The notes beneath the pieces were generated by a model that made no database searches, had not been told where the DNA came from, and worked only from the letters and a program-made list of their open reading frames with translations. A program made the translations under genes and the position numbers. DNA of 61,323 nt from Theionarchaea archaeon (GTDB lineage: Archaea > Methanobacteriota_B > Thermococci > Methanofastidiosales > SZ-28-30): contig JACVGT010000037.1 in NCBI GenBank assembly GCA_018992685.1, positions 1 through 61,323 of the forward strand, written 5' to 3'. The first letter of the stretch is position 1, and each line of letters opens with the position of its first letter. Below are positions 24,082 through 32,691 of the stretch, one piece after another.

Positions 24082-25458
24082 TTATCCTCTCCCTCCAAAC
24101 AAGATGGCTCCCTTCTTGATGCGCAAGTGAGGTCCTCCAGAGGATACTGCCGCTGTCTGACCCTTTCCGCAATGTCCTTCTTCGAATCCCAGTTCCTTTC
24201 CTGCACCCTCTATCAGGAACAGTGCCTCTGTAGCCAGGCCACTGATAGAAAGATCCTTTATGGGATTCCCTATTTCTCCATCCCTTATTTCGAATGCTTC
24301 CTGTATTCCCACCTGGAAACTCGAGTTGGGCTGCGCCGATCCACCTCGATAATCAACACAGTAATACCCGAAGTCAATACCTTCAAAGAGCTCTTCAGGC
24401 GTGTAATCTCCTTCCTCAAAAAAGGTGTTTCTCATCCGTATGAGTGTAGGGAACAGAAAACTCTCTGCCCTGGCAGAACCAGACGTCGGCATCCCTGTGC
24501 GGTGTGCATATTCTCTGTCAGTCAGCAATCCAGTAAATATGCCCTTCTTGATAATATCCACCCGCTGCATGGGAACACCTTCATCGTCATACTTTAAAGC
24601 TCCAAAAGTCCCCTTGATAGGTGCATCCACCATGCCAACACAGTCTGCTGCCACTTTCTTTCCCAGTTTGCCATTGAAGCTGGAATTCAACGTCAGATCT
24701 GCCTCTGCCAGGTGGCCCAGTGCCTCGTGCGCCAGAACGCCCACCACCCTGGGTCCCAGAACGCAGGGAAAACTACCGCTCTTGGGATTATTCCCTTCCA
24801 CCTGCATGATCACCCTGTTTCCCACACGGTCAGCAATCGTTTCTGCTGTTTCCTCCTCAAAGTATTCGTAGCCCTGTTCAGTGGAGCCCACACCATCGCG
24901 GGCTGCTGTGAGCGTCCCATTCTCCTTGCCTGTGACCCAGCAGTAGTTCCAGACGTGACCTGTTTCCTCACAGATACGGGTACCCTCATTGGTCAATAGG
25001 TACTTGAATCCGTGTGAGTCAGTATGCCGCAGAGAAATCGCGGCAATCCTCTTATCATAGCCTTTTATGAGATCATGCAATATTTCAAGACGAGAAATCT
25101 TCTCTTCAAAAGAAACTTCATGAGGGGGCCGTCTAAATCTCTTTTTAACGTCTTCTGAGGCAGGAGTAATCTCAGCCAATGTTATTTTATCTTTTCTGGT
25201 TTGTGAAGCCACAGCAGCCAGTGAACACGCCTTCTCAACCACAGATTCCACTTCATCAAGGCTACCACAGGCAAATCCCCACGCACCGTTGCGGAGAACC
25301 CTTGAGGCAACTCCGGTCTGCACCTTTGAGTTGAGGTTGTCCACCCGGCCATCAGAATATCCAATGAAGGTGAGGGTTGTATCTTCGGCTCGCAACTCCA
25401 CGTATTCCGCTCCGCTGCTTTCGCCTTTCACAATTCCTTTCTCCAGTGTGCTGAACAT
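24082..25458 (-). CDS. TldD metalloprotease subunit, copy 2
   Basis: 458 aa from the ATG at 25458. The zinc motif HEALGH (about residues 244-249) sits in 'GVLAHEALGHLAEADLTLNSSFNGKLGKKVA'. The C-terminal 'FEEGHCGKGQTAAVSSGGPHLRIKKGAILFGG' carries the conserved cysteine-containing block. Downstream order is tldD-tldE, as in copy 1. The longer open frame reaching 25848 overlaps the divergent coiled-coil gene and is not coding. A CATAAAG element about 8-15 nt upstream of the start is shared with the divergent gene's promoter region. Confidence 0.92.
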   Translation of the reverse strand: MFSTLEKGIVKGESSGAEYVELRAEDTTLTFIGYSDGRVDNLNSKVQTGVASRVLRNGAWGFACGSLDEVESVVEKACSLAAVASQTRKDKITLAEITPASEDVKKRFRRPPHEVSFEEKISRLEILHDLIKGYDKRIAAISLRHTDSHGFKYLLTNEGTRICEETGHVWNYCWVTGKENGTLTAARDGVGSTEQGYEYFEEETAETIADRVGNRVIMQVEGNNPKSGSFPCVLGPRVVGVLAHEALGHLAEADLTLNSSFNGKLGKKVAADCVGMVDAPIKGTFGALKYDDEGVPMQRVDIIKKGIFTGLLTDREYAHRTGMPTSGSARAESFLFPTLIRMRNTFFEEGDYTPEELFEGIDFGYYCVDYRGGSAQPNSSFQVGIQEAFEIRDGEIGNPIKDLSISGLATEALFLIEGAGKELGFEEGHCGKGQTAAVSSGGPHLRIKKGAILFGGRG

Positions 25459-25503
25459 AGAAAAATCTTTATGGGTATACTTCAAAAACCTATCGGTGAC
25501 AGA

Positions 25504-26775
25504 ATGGGATTCACTGATAGGATAGCAGGATTGCTGAAAAAGAAAGAATCGGGACAAGAAGAAGCAGTATCGCTCGAGAATTTGGACGCTTATATTGCCT
25601 CCAGAATACAGGAAAACCAGGAGAGAATCACAGGAGAGAGTGAGATCTTTCTGGATAAGATTCTGAAGGACATTGATGACTTGGCAGAAATATTGGAAAA
25701 CCTGCGAGAAAAGGAACGAGAAGAAATGTTCAAGAAGCTTGATTCCATCGTGAAGAGCAGTCAGAAACAGTTTGCAGATTCGTTGAAACACGTGCTGGAA
25801 CGGGTACGGCTGGAAAGAAAGGACTACCAAGGGCTGACAGAGTTCCATCAGCAGGTTTCAGATGCTCTCCAGCAGATGCAGAAGCTCAGCAGAATGCACG
25901 GCCGGTACTTGCACCTGGCCTTTGAAAGAGAGATGAAGACCTTCAACAGGACGGTGAAAGAACTGGCAACCTACCATCACCTGCTGGGCCGGTTTCTGAA
26001 CTCTCAGGCAAAAGATGTCGTCAGCCTGCAGCACATCAGAGAACAGCTTGTCAAGAGGAGGGAGACTGAAGCCCTAATCAAGACCTTGGAACGGGAGAAA
26101 GAGCAGACAGGAGCCGAGGTCAGAACTGTTGAAGCTGAAATTTTACAGCTGGAAACCCATATGAAAGAACGTGAGTCAAGCGAAGAGTACGGGAAACTCC
26201 TTGCATATGAGAGCCACCAGAATGCTGTGACAGAGGAGCTCGCATCTGTTGAAAAGGAGGTGTACAACATCCTGCACCCCCTTGATAGAGATTTCCGCAA
26301 GTTCAAGAGGCAGGTTGAGCTGGGGAATGTGTCATTCAGCCTTGACATTCTTGAGGAATATGAACCTCTCACTGAACAGTTCTTCACTGAAGAAGAAGGG
26401 TATCCTACGCTCAAGAAAATTGCTTCCACCATGAAAGAGGCTCTGGAGAAGCAGGTAATCAAGGAAAAGGGGCACAAGAAAGAGAAAGTACTGGATATTT
26501 TGGATACGATCTTGAAGGACGAACTGGTGAGGCATCAAAAGAGGTATAGCGAGTTGAAGAAGGAACTGGAAAAACAGCCGATTAAGAAAGACATTGTCAA
26601 GGATATCGAGGTATCCAGAAGGAGTATTGAAGAGAAGAGGTCCAAGATAGAAGATTTAAAGTCAAGGATAGAAGACCTCACATCAAAGGCGAAAAATGCC
26701 AGAAAAGAACTGGGGGAAATCGAATCAGAGATCGGAGAGCAATGCCGCGCCGTGGGGCTGACACTCGAGGAATAG
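25504..26775 (+). CDS. Long coiled-coil protein, unknown function
   Basis: 423 aa from the ATG at 25504; TTTATGGG (25468-25475) is a plausible promoter. Nearly the whole chain is charged heptad-like helix, for example 'LREKEREEMFKKLDSIVK', 'EALIKTLEREKEQTGAEVRTVEAEI' and the C-terminal 'RRSIEEKRSKIEDLKSRIEDL'. There is no ATPase head, membrane segment or known domain. The middle part ('LHLAFEREMKTFNRTVKELATYHHLLGRFL') is less repetitive and could be a globular helical bundle. It diverges from tldD copy 2 and converges on the radical SAM gene. I cannot assign a function. Confidence 0.75.
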   Translation: MGFTDRIAGLLKKKESGQEEAVSLENLDAYIASRIQENQERITGESEIFLDKILKDIDDLAEILENLREKEREEMFKKLDSIVKSSQKQFADSLKHVLERVRLERKDYQGLTEFHQQVSDALQQMQKLSRMHGRYLHLAFEREMKTFNRTVKELATYHHLLGRFLNSQAKDVVSLQHIREQLVKRRETEALIKTLEREKEQTGAEVRTVEAEILQLETHMKERESSEEYGKLLAYESHQNAVTEELASVEKEVYNILHPLDRDFRKFKRQVELGNVSFSLDILEEYEPLTEQFFTEEEGYPTLKKIASTMKEALEKQVIKEKGHKKEKVLDILDTILKDELVRHQKRYSELKKELEKQPIKKDIVKDIEVSRRSIEEKRSKIEDLKSRIEDLTSKAKNARKELGEIESEIGEQCRAVGLTLEE

Positions 26776-26853
26776 TACGGTCTCGATGCACGGGGAGAGA
26801 GGAGAAGAGCAGAGAATCATGGAACAGGGGGAAACCCCCTGCTTCCAGGGACA

Positions 26854-28044
26854 CTACCTGCATTCCTGAGAAGCCCATTTCAATAGGTGTGTCCGATCCT
26901 GCGCTGAGAATTGGGGGGTTTCGAAAACAGGGACCTGTTCGAAATCTCTGTAGGGGACATCCAGGAAAGTGCCATGCTTTTCCACCCAGTGCCAGAATGC
27001 TGTCCCAGGATAGGGCGTTGCCAGGCTGAAATGTCCTTTGATATCTATATTCTTTATGAAATCCACTGTTTTCCTAATGGTGTCAGGTGTGTCACCTGGA
27101 TTTCCCACCATGAACAATCCTTCTACCTCAATTCCTGCTTCTTTAGACATGGATACGGCACTTTTTATCTGTTCAAGCGTAATCTCCTTCCTTATGCTGT
27201 CAAGGATGTGCTGGACTCCTGATTCAATGCCATATAATATTCTGATGCATCCTGCCTCCGCCATGACCGAAAGCATGTCAATATCCACTGAATCCACTCG
27301 AGTTCCATTGGGAAGATCCCACGCACAGTCAAGCTCCGTGAACCTGGTGCATATACTGAGGACACGCTCTTTGTGGTACGTGAAAAGGTCATCCATAATG
27401 TGCAGCATGGGAGCGCCCCCTTCCAGGAGATATGAGGCTTCCTGACCTACCTGGGAGGGTGTCCTGCCCCGCCAGATGTGGCCAAACGGAGAGACGCAGA
27501 ACACACAGTGGTAGGGGCATCCTCGACTGGTTACGAGAGTTCCCTGGTTGGGATGGTACTGAGACAATGACATAGTGGTATAGTCCGGCGGGAGTAGGGT
27601 GGCTAGATCTGCAGGGGGCCTCTGAGGGGCAAATCCGGTGCGGCTGAGAACTCCCGGAACCATTGAATATGGTTTCTTCTGTTCCAAACAGGTCAAGAGC
27701 TCACTGAAGGTAATCTCTCCTTCCCCTCGGACCACACAGTCAGAAAACTTCAACAACTCCTGAGGGAGAGCGTGATGCCCTCCAGTAACAATGACAGGAT
27801 CTCCACACTCTGCGCGAACCTGCTTTGCTACTCGTGCCGCTTCTTCTACTGAGACTGTGTGGCAGGATATGCCCACTACATCCCACGCCTTTCTGGGCAA
27901 GAGTCCAACACGGAGATCAATAACCTCACAGGTATGTCCCTGGGTGTTTCCTGCCAGCCATGCCAATCCGACTGGTGGAAATGTTCCGAGGATATCTTCA
28001 TCTGGTGAGTGGGGCACATTGGGCTGTATTAGGGCTACGTGCAT
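26854..28044 (-). CDS. Radical SAM protein with N-terminal cobalamin-binding-like domain
   Basis: 396 aa. The radical SAM motif is C-x3-C-x2-C in 'RGCPYHCVFCVSP' (Cys about 176, 180 and 183), binding a [4Fe-4S] cluster. The N-terminal 130 residues follow the B12-binding Rossmann plan of BchE/P-methylase enzymes ('NVPHSPDEDILGTFPPVGLAWLAG', 'VVGISCHTVSVEEA', 'IVTGGHHALP', 'VVRGEGEITFSELL'). The D-x-H-x-x-G cobalamin ligand is not apparent, so a bound corrinoid is uncertain. Later motifs are 'RILYGIESGVQHILDSIRK' and 'EVEGLFMVGNPGDT', typical of this group. The substrate is unknown. Confidence 0.88.
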   Translation of the reverse strand: MHVALIQPNVPHSPDEDILGTFPPVGLAWLAGNTQGHTCEVIDLRVGLLPRKAWDVVGISCHTVSVEEAARVAKQVRAECGDPVIVTGGHHALPQELLKFSDCVVRGEGEITFSELLTCLEQKKPYSMVPGVLSRTGFAPQRPPADLATLLPPDYTTMSLSQYHPNQGTLVTSRGCPYHCVFCVSPFGHIWRGRTPSQVGQEASYLLEGGAPMLHIMDDLFTYHKERVLSICTRFTELDCAWDLPNGTRVDSVDIDMLSVMAEAGCIRILYGIESGVQHILDSIRKEITLEQIKSAVSMSKEAGIEVEGLFMVGNPGDTPDTIRKTVDFIKNIDIKGHFSLATPYPGTAFWHWVEKHGTFLDVPYRDFEQVPVFETPQFSAQDRTHLLKWASQECR

Positions 28045-28114
28045 GAATATCCCTCCTCAGATGCAACCGTACGTCTCACGGACGATTGGTTCCAATTCTG
28101 TAATGGAAAAGCCC

Positions 28115-28122
28115 TTTATATA
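28115..28122 (+). promoter_or_regulatory. TATA box of the 48-aa protein gene
   Basis: TTTATATA located 18 nt upstream of the ATG at 28141. It decides that start over the longer in-frame extension to 28039. Confidence 0.5.
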
Positions 28123-28140
28123 TTGAAGGGAATACATTCT

Positions 28141-28287
28141 ATGAAAAAAGTTGCAGTCAAAATTAACGGAAAAGAGCTGGAGCTCAACGCCTTTGCAGAG
28201 AGCGTTGTCATGTCGACAATAAGAGGACTTCTCTCTCCTCTCAGAGGGTATGAAGAAGGAGAAATATCTATCGTGATAAAAGAGTAG
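28141..28287 (+). CDS. Small conserved-looking archaeal protein, 48 aa
   Basis: 48 aa from the ATG at 28141. Pattern: strand 'KKVAVKINGKELEL', helix 'NAFAESVVMSTIRGLLSPLRG', strand 'EGEISIVIKE', a compact beta-alpha-beta unit. Similar short proteins with a 'V.VKINGKEIELN.F' start occur in many archaea to my recollection, without known function. It diverges from the radical SAM gene and lies a few bases before tRNA-Trp, which is on the other strand. Confidence 0.65.
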   Translation: MKKVAVKINGKELELNAFAESVVMSTIRGLLSPLRGYEEGEISIVIKE

Positions 28288-28290
28288 ACA

Positions 28291-28429
28291 TGGTGGGGAC
28301 ACGGAGATTTGAACTCCGATCCACAGGTTTCTTCACGCTCCAAAAACTCGTCATCAGCTTTCGCCTCAGCAAACCTGCGCTTTTGGATTTCTGGAGCCTG
28401 CGATGATAGCCTGGTTACACCATGTCCCC
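28291..28429 (-). tRNA. tRNA-Trp (CCA) with a 62-nt intron
   Basis: Exons are 28391-28429 and 28291-28328; the intron is 28329-28390, at the canonical 37/38 position. The acceptor GGGGACA pairs with TGTCCCC, the discriminator is A, and CCA is encoded. Anticodon stem GCAGG/CCTGT with loop CTCCAG|A gives anticodon CCA. The intron contains CTGA (D-like) and TGATGA (C-like) boxes and segments complementary to the tRNA itself. This resembles the box C/D guide RNA known in euryarchaeal tRNA-Trp introns, which direct 2'-O-methylation of positions 34 and 39. Confidence 0.95.
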
Positions 28430-28595
28430 TACGTCGTGATGGACAATACCTTTTATAAATCTTTCTGTCGCTCGGTACCGCCTTCAGGGGAAACCCATTC
28501 CAACCTCCTACGGATTCTCCCTCTCCCAGTTTTATAGGAGGCTTGCCAAGTGATCCAGTCTTCTAGACCACCACAAGTAAAATAAAGACGAAACG

Positions 28596-28603
28596 TTTAT
28601 ATA
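28596..28603 (+). promoter_or_regulatory. TATA box of the HExxH membrane protein gene
   Basis: TTTATATA, 23 nt before the ATG at 28627; the A/G-rich stretch just upstream could be a BRE. Confidence 0.55.
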
Positions 28604-28626
28604 CTATCATAGTAGTAAGTTATCTG

Positions 28627-29907
28627 ATGAAACGACTGATTATCGCCACTCTCATCTTGCTGAGCTTCCTGCCAGTACAGGGGGGAAGTAATGTAACACA
28701 GAGGGCAGTGTACCTGCAGAATGGCGTTATTTTAGTCAAATTCATCAATATGGGCGTGGATGCTTACTGGGGCGAAGAAGTGCTCACCAATGCAGCTGAA
28801 GCGTTACCCATTCTCGAGGAATTGATTGGCGTCCCCCTTCCCCCTGCAATTAAGACAGTGGAGGTCTATGGCAAGAGGACCCTGGCAACCCATGAATGGG
28901 TAGTTGGTTATAACGATGGGAACCAGGTGTCCCTGAAGACAGACCATCCTGATCCCACCATTATCTTTCATGAATTGGTTCACTTCTGGACTATCCACTA
29001 CCACATTCCCTGGCCTCTGACAGAAGGATACTGCAACCTGTATGCGGATCTATGCGCCTGGAGAATGGGATATGACAAGGTTACTCTGCCATATGTGGAC
29101 TGGGAGACAGCATATGCCACTCTCAAGGAACTGGAGGAAAAAGCTCCTTTGAATTCTCTGAATTACATGGGAGAGATCCCGGAAATACAGGTCGAGTACT
29201 TCTACCTGGCCAGCACAGTGGTAATGTACCGGTTTTATGAAACAGTGGGAGAGGACAATCTCAAGACTATCAATCAGAGAGTGGCAGAACCGATCCTCAA
29301 TCCCAGTTCAGGAAGTACTCCTCTGGATGATTCCCGGGCTGGATCAGGCATACTTGAGTACATGAGAATTGACAAAGAGGTCACTGGTGTAAACCATGCT
29401 GAAATATTTATACCGGTGGTAGTGGCAGCGTGGAATGATGAGCAGGTAAAAGCATTTGAAAAGGGTATCAGCCGCTATATTGCAGTTTCTGAAGTTCTGA
29501 GAGATTCTGATTTTTCCGAGCAGTTTAAACCAGCAGTAGATGCTCTCCTGCAGGGACAATTTGGGGTTTTTCAGAGTTCAGCAATACAGCTGGTGGAAGA
29601 TTTCTATAAGGAGGAGATCAGAAAAGCTACAGAAACTCCTGAGTATACGATAATCCCTGCAAAAAAGGAAACTGGAATACTTCACAACAAATTGTTCTGG
29701 ATTGGCATAATTACCTTGGTTGTGGGCATTGTTTTACTGATGTATGTCATATCTGGACTTGTTAAAGAAGAGGAAGAATTCGAGTGGGAATCACTCTCAC
29801 ATGAAGAAAGAAAACCATGGATGCCTCCTCGTCCGTTCTCAAAAGAACCTGAAGAACCAGTTGAGGAACGTCCAGAGACTCCAGACCTCAGAGAACTAAC
29901 CAAATAG
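28627..29907 (+). CDS. Membrane-anchored peptidase MA-like (HExxH) protein
   Basis: 426 aa. Signal peptide at residues 1-19 ([17 protein letters not shown]). The zinc-metallopeptidase motif HELVH is at about 115-119, with 'LTEGY' 14 residues later supplying the third ligand, the gluzincin pattern HExxH-x(13)-E. A single membrane helix near residues 356-380 ([19 protein letters not shown]) is followed by an acidic, proline-rich tail, so the catalytic domain should face outside. The last 12 nt overlap the 3' end of rpl12 on the opposite strand. The target is unknown. Confidence 0.75.
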   Translation: MKRLIIATLILLSFLPVQGGSNVTQRAVYLQNGVILVKFINMGVDAYWGEEVLTNAAEALPILEELIGVPLPPAIKTVEVYGKRTLATHEWVVGYNDGNQVSLKTDHPDPTIIFHELVHFWTIHYHIPWPLTEGYCNLYADLCAWRMGYDKVTLPYVDWETAYATLKELEEKAPLNSLNYMGEIPEIQVEYFYLASTVVMYRFYETVGEDNLKTINQRVAEPILNPSSGSTPLDDSRAGSGILEYMRIDKEVTGVNHAEIFIPVVVAAWNDEQVKAFEKGISRYIAVSEVLRDSDFSEQFKPAVDALLQGQFGVFQSSAIQLVEDFYKEEIRKATETPEYTIIPAKKETGILHNKLFWIGIITLVVGIVLLMYVISGLVKEEEEFEWESLSHEERKPWMPPRPFSKEPEEPVEERPETPDLRELTK

Positions 29908-30192
29908 AGCTCCCAGTCCTTCCAGCGCTTCTTCTTCTTTGGCCTCTTCTTCCTTCTCTTCTTTCTTTGCTTCTTTCTTCTCCGGAGCCGCAGCAGCTGG
30001 AGCAGCTGCCACAGGAACAGCAGCTGTCTTCATCGCTTCCTTGATGTCTACGCCCTCCAGAGCAGCCATGAGCTGCTTTATCTGTATTTCATCTGGAGTT
30101 CCTCCAGCGGCCTCAATGATCCGTTTCAGATTTTCTTCTGTGACTTCCTTATCAAGGGCATCAAGCATTAACGTTGCATAGATGTACTCCAT
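29896..30192 (-). CDS. rpl12: Ribosomal protein L12/P1 (stalk)
   Basis: 98 aa from the ATG at 30192, chosen because GGAGGTG lies 8-9 nt upstream. The start '[31 protein letters not shown]' is the dimerisation domain of archaeal P1. An alanine-rich hinge ([11 protein letters not shown]), an acidic/lysine stretch and the conserved tail 'EGLGALFG' follow. That tail binds elongation factors, and the same tail ends L10. It is last in the L11-L1-L10-L12 operon. Confidence 0.96.
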   Translation of the reverse strand: MEYIYATLMLDALDKEVTEENLKRIIEAAGGTPDEIQIKQLMAALEGVDIKEAMKTAAVPVAAAPAAAAPEKKEAKKEEKEEEAKEEEALEGLGALFG

Positions 30193-30207
30193 TAAGAACA
30201 CCTCCAC

Positions 30208-31158
30208 TTAGCCAAATAGAGCTCCCAGTCCTCCAAGGGCATCTTCTTCGGCTTTTTCTTTTTCTTCTTCGTTTTTCGATTCTGCTTCTTCTCCTGGTGA
30301 GATGGGCGCCTCGATGGGTTCGCCCCTTGCGAGACTATCAAGGACCCGTGCATGAGCATATCCCTTGGCCAGGAGCTGAGGAACGATTTCTGGTGACATG
30401 ATACAGGCATTCAAAGCCAGTGACCGCGATTGCCTCACTGCCTTCTGGACCAGCAGGGAAACCGTCTGTCCCGTCACAATGCAGGCCTCCACTCCCAGAG
30501 ATACAGCCTGCTGGTATGCCAGACCCAGCTGGGCAGTGATACCTTCTATGTCCACATGCAGGACGGAGGATTCAAACAGACGTCCTTCCTCACAGACACC
30601 AAGAAGGTTCAGGCCCGCACTCATGGGCTCGATTCCCAGCTTCTTGAGGATTTCTGCCTTCTTCTCATCAATTTCCTCCCCTGCCTTGACAAAAACATGA
30701 TCATTCTGGACGATTATTGACCCTTTCTCAATCCGGGCAGGAATCCCTGCACGCTGCAGTTCCCCTACCAGAGGCCCTGGAGGAAACCCTGTGTCTCCTG
30801 CAGATATGACAATCTCCTCAGGGGCAATGTCCCCCGGCCTGGCAGGAGCGGGAGTTCTGCTCTTCTCCAGAAGCATGTTGAGCTTGAATGGGTCAATATC
30901 TGTGCAGATCAGTGATGCACCGCCTTTCAAACACGACGTCAGTGCTTCTACTTCCTGCTTTGATTTCTTCAGAGCAATGGCTATCAGAGTATTCTTGGAC
31001 CCTCGAATCACGACACGGCCCCTGAGATCTTCTCTGATCCGCTGCAGCTGCCGGGCTTTAATACCCTGGAGGTCCACCAATCCCACGATGGGGTGTGAAT
31101 CAATCGCCTTCTTCAGAACCTGAACTTCCTGTTTCTTTCCTGCAGCTACGTGAGCCAT
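30208..31158 (-). CDS. rpl10: Ribosomal protein L10/P0 (stalk base)
   Basis: 316 aa, normal for archaeal P0. The N-terminal 'KKAIDSHPIVGLVDLQGIKARQLQRIREDLRG' RNA-binding domain is followed by 'SRTPAPARPGDIAPEEIVISAGDTGFPPGP', a diagnostic block. The helical spine that carries L12 dimers comes next, then a charged hinge and the tail 'LGGLGALFG' shared with L12. Its start follows the rpl1 stop without a gap. Confidence 0.96.
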   Translation of the reverse strand: MAHVAAGKKQEVQVLKKAIDSHPIVGLVDLQGIKARQLQRIREDLRGRVVIRGSKNTLIAIALKKSKQEVEALTSCLKGGASLICTDIDPFKLNMLLEKSRTPAPARPGDIAPEEIVISAGDTGFPPGPLVGELQRAGIPARIEKGSIIVQNDHVFVKAGEEIDEKKAEILKKLGIEPMSAGLNLLGVCEEGRLFESSVLHVDIEGITAQLGLAYQQAVSLGVEACIVTGQTVSLLVQKAVRQSRSLALNACIMSPEIVPQLLAKGYAHARVLDSLARGEPIEAPISPGEEAESKNEEEKEKAEEDALGGLGALFG

Positions 31159-31788
31159 CTACATCACCCTCACTGGTTTTCCCATAGTTGTCTTCATGTA
31201 GACGGCGCGAATGTTATTCTCCCCCCTGGGGAGAAGGCGTTCAATAGCACTCAAAACAGCGACAGCATTTTCTGTCAGGTCTCCCTCTGACATTTTTTCT
31301 GTTCCCACAAACGAGTGGACGACAGGTTGACCCTTGCTGTCAATAGCCACTGTCTTCTTCAACCGATCAATTATTGGTTCCAGAGGAGCCATGGGAGGGT
31401 GGGGTTTGGGCATCTTGTTCCTTCTTCCCAGCACAGGACCTAGGGTCCGGCCGATGAGTGGCATCAAGTCTGCCTGGGCTAAGAAGAACTCATGGGAATC
31501 AGCTATCTCCTTTGCCTTCTTCTTATTAGTCCCCATGTCCTCAACATCCCCTGTATTATAAACATCAACGTTCAATTTCTTGGCTCTCTGTGCCATGTCC
31601 CCTTCTGCAAAGACACCAATGCGCACTGGTTTCCCCCTCCCCCTGGGAAGGGTAACCTCGCTACGCACTCTGCTCTCTGGCTGTTTAAAATCCAGGTCTT
31701 TGAGAGCAATCGTCATCTCAACAGACTGTTCGAAATTGCGTTGAGTATTCTTTACTTCTTGAACAGCTTTCTTCACTTCTTCTTCCAT
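31159..31788 (-). CDS. rpl1: Ribosomal protein L1
   Basis: 209 aa from the ATG at 31788, four bases after the rpl11 stop; a longer in-frame extension lies inside rpl11 and is rejected. Family features are 'FKQPESRVRSEVTLPRGRGKPVRIGVFAEGD', 'ANLMP-like' 'AQADLMPLIGRTLGPVLGRRNKMPKPHP' and the terminal 'NIRAVYMKTTMGKPVRV'. In archaea L1 often represses its own operon by binding the mRNA. I did not identify such a site here. Confidence 0.95.
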   Translation of the reverse strand: MEEEVKKAVQEVKNTQRNFEQSVEMTIALKDLDFKQPESRVRSEVTLPRGRGKPVRIGVFAEGDMAQRAKKLNVDVYNTGDVEDMGTNKKKAKEIADSHEFFLAQADLMPLIGRTLGPVLGRRNKMPKPHPPMAPLEPIIDRLKKTVAIDSKGQPVVHSFVGTEKMSEGDLTENAVAVLSAIERLLPRGENNIRAVYMKTTMGKPVRVM

Positions 31789-31792
31789 AGCA

Positions 31793-32242
31793 TCACAGCT
31801 CCTTCTGGACTTCTCGAGGGTCTCTTCCCTCAACGGTGACACCCATGCTGACACAGGTGCCCATGACTTCTTTCATAGCATTCTCTTCAGTATACGACAA
31901 CATATCGTCCATCTTAATGTGGGCCACCTTTCTCACCTGATCCATGGTGATGTCACCTGCTGGTTCAGATCCAGGAGTCTGGGCTCCCTTTTCCAGTCCC
32001 AGTTCTTTCTTCACCAGAGCAGATACCGGCGGCGTGCCCACCTTTATTTCGAAATTCTTGGTTTCCGGATCAACGATGAGCTTGATGGGTACTTTCATGC
32101 CGTCAAAGGCCGCAGTCTTCTCATTGATAGCTGCAATGACCTGGTTCAAGTTAAGTCCCAGGGGACCCAGGGCAGGCCCCAGTGGAGGACCTGCTGTCGC
32201 TCTTCCTCCGTCCACCAATGCGTCCACAGTCTGCTTTTTCAT
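31793..32242 (-). CDS. rpl11: Ribosomal protein L11
   Basis: 149 aa. 'VDALVDGGRATAGPPLGPALGPLGLNLNQVIAAIN' is the classical L11 start, and 'GTPPVSALVKKELGLEKGA' and 'GTCVSMGVTVEGRDPREVQKEL' complete the family pattern. It forms the GTPase-associated centre with 23S rRNA and the L10/L12 stalk. It starts 2 nt after the spt5 stop. Confidence 0.96.
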   Translation of the reverse strand: MKKQTVDALVDGGRATAGPPLGPALGPLGLNLNQVIAAINEKTAAFDGMKVPIKLIVDPETKNFEIKVGTPPVSALVKKELGLEKGAQTPGSEPAGDITMDQVRKVAHIKMDDMLSYTEENAMKEVMGTCVSMGVTVEGRDPREVQKEL

Positions 32243-32244
32243 GT

Positions 32245-32691
32245 CTATCCCTTCTTTTGTACAATTCTCACGTAGTCGCCTCTGACCGTTATGGGAATGG
32301 GAACGATGGCCTCAATCAATTCAATAGTCAATTCTTCCTTATCCACATCAATGCGAATAACTTTGGCCCGTTCACCCTTAAAGGGACCTGCTATGAGTTC
32401 CACGATATCTCCTTTCTCAATACCAGTAACTGTAGGCTTAGCTTCTAGAAAGTGCTCAATCTCTGAGAAATTTATTTCACCTTCCAGGATACTTCTCACG
32501 TGCCTGAGACCTTCTATAGCTTCCTCTACAGGTCCCTTGTCTTCCGCCTCTATGAAGAGATACCCTTTTAAAACTTCCGGTGCCAGAATGCTCTGCACTT
32601 CAATGCCGCGACTACGGATCTTGCTCTCCAGCATGCGGGCAACATTTCGTTCCTGGTTCAGTGTTACTTTCAACGCATAGATCATTTCCAT
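32245..32691 (-). CDS. spt5: Transcription elongation factor Spt5 (NusG family)
   Basis: 148 aa from the ATG at 32691, whose first base is the last base of the secE stop (TGATG). The N-terminal NGN domain begins 'MEMIYALKVTLNQERNVARMLESKI' and includes 'LKGYLFIEAEDKGPVEEAIEGLRHVRSI'. A KOW domain follows ('IEKGDIVELIAGPFKGERAKVIRID'). It binds the RNA polymerase clamp together with Spt4 to raise processivity. Confidence 0.95.
   Translation of the reverse strand: MEMIYALKVTLNQERNVARMLESKIRSRGIEVQSILAPEVLKGYLFIEAEDKGPVEEAIEGLRHVRSILEGEINFSEIEHFLEAKPTVTGIEKGDIVELIAGPFKGERAKVIRIDVDKEELTIELIEAIVPIPITVRGDYVRIVQKKG

Noticed and set aside
25459..25848. N-terminal extension of TldD copy 2
   Set aside because: It overlaps the divergent coiled-coil gene and its promoter, and its composition (many Phe/Cys/Leu) is that of an antisense frame.
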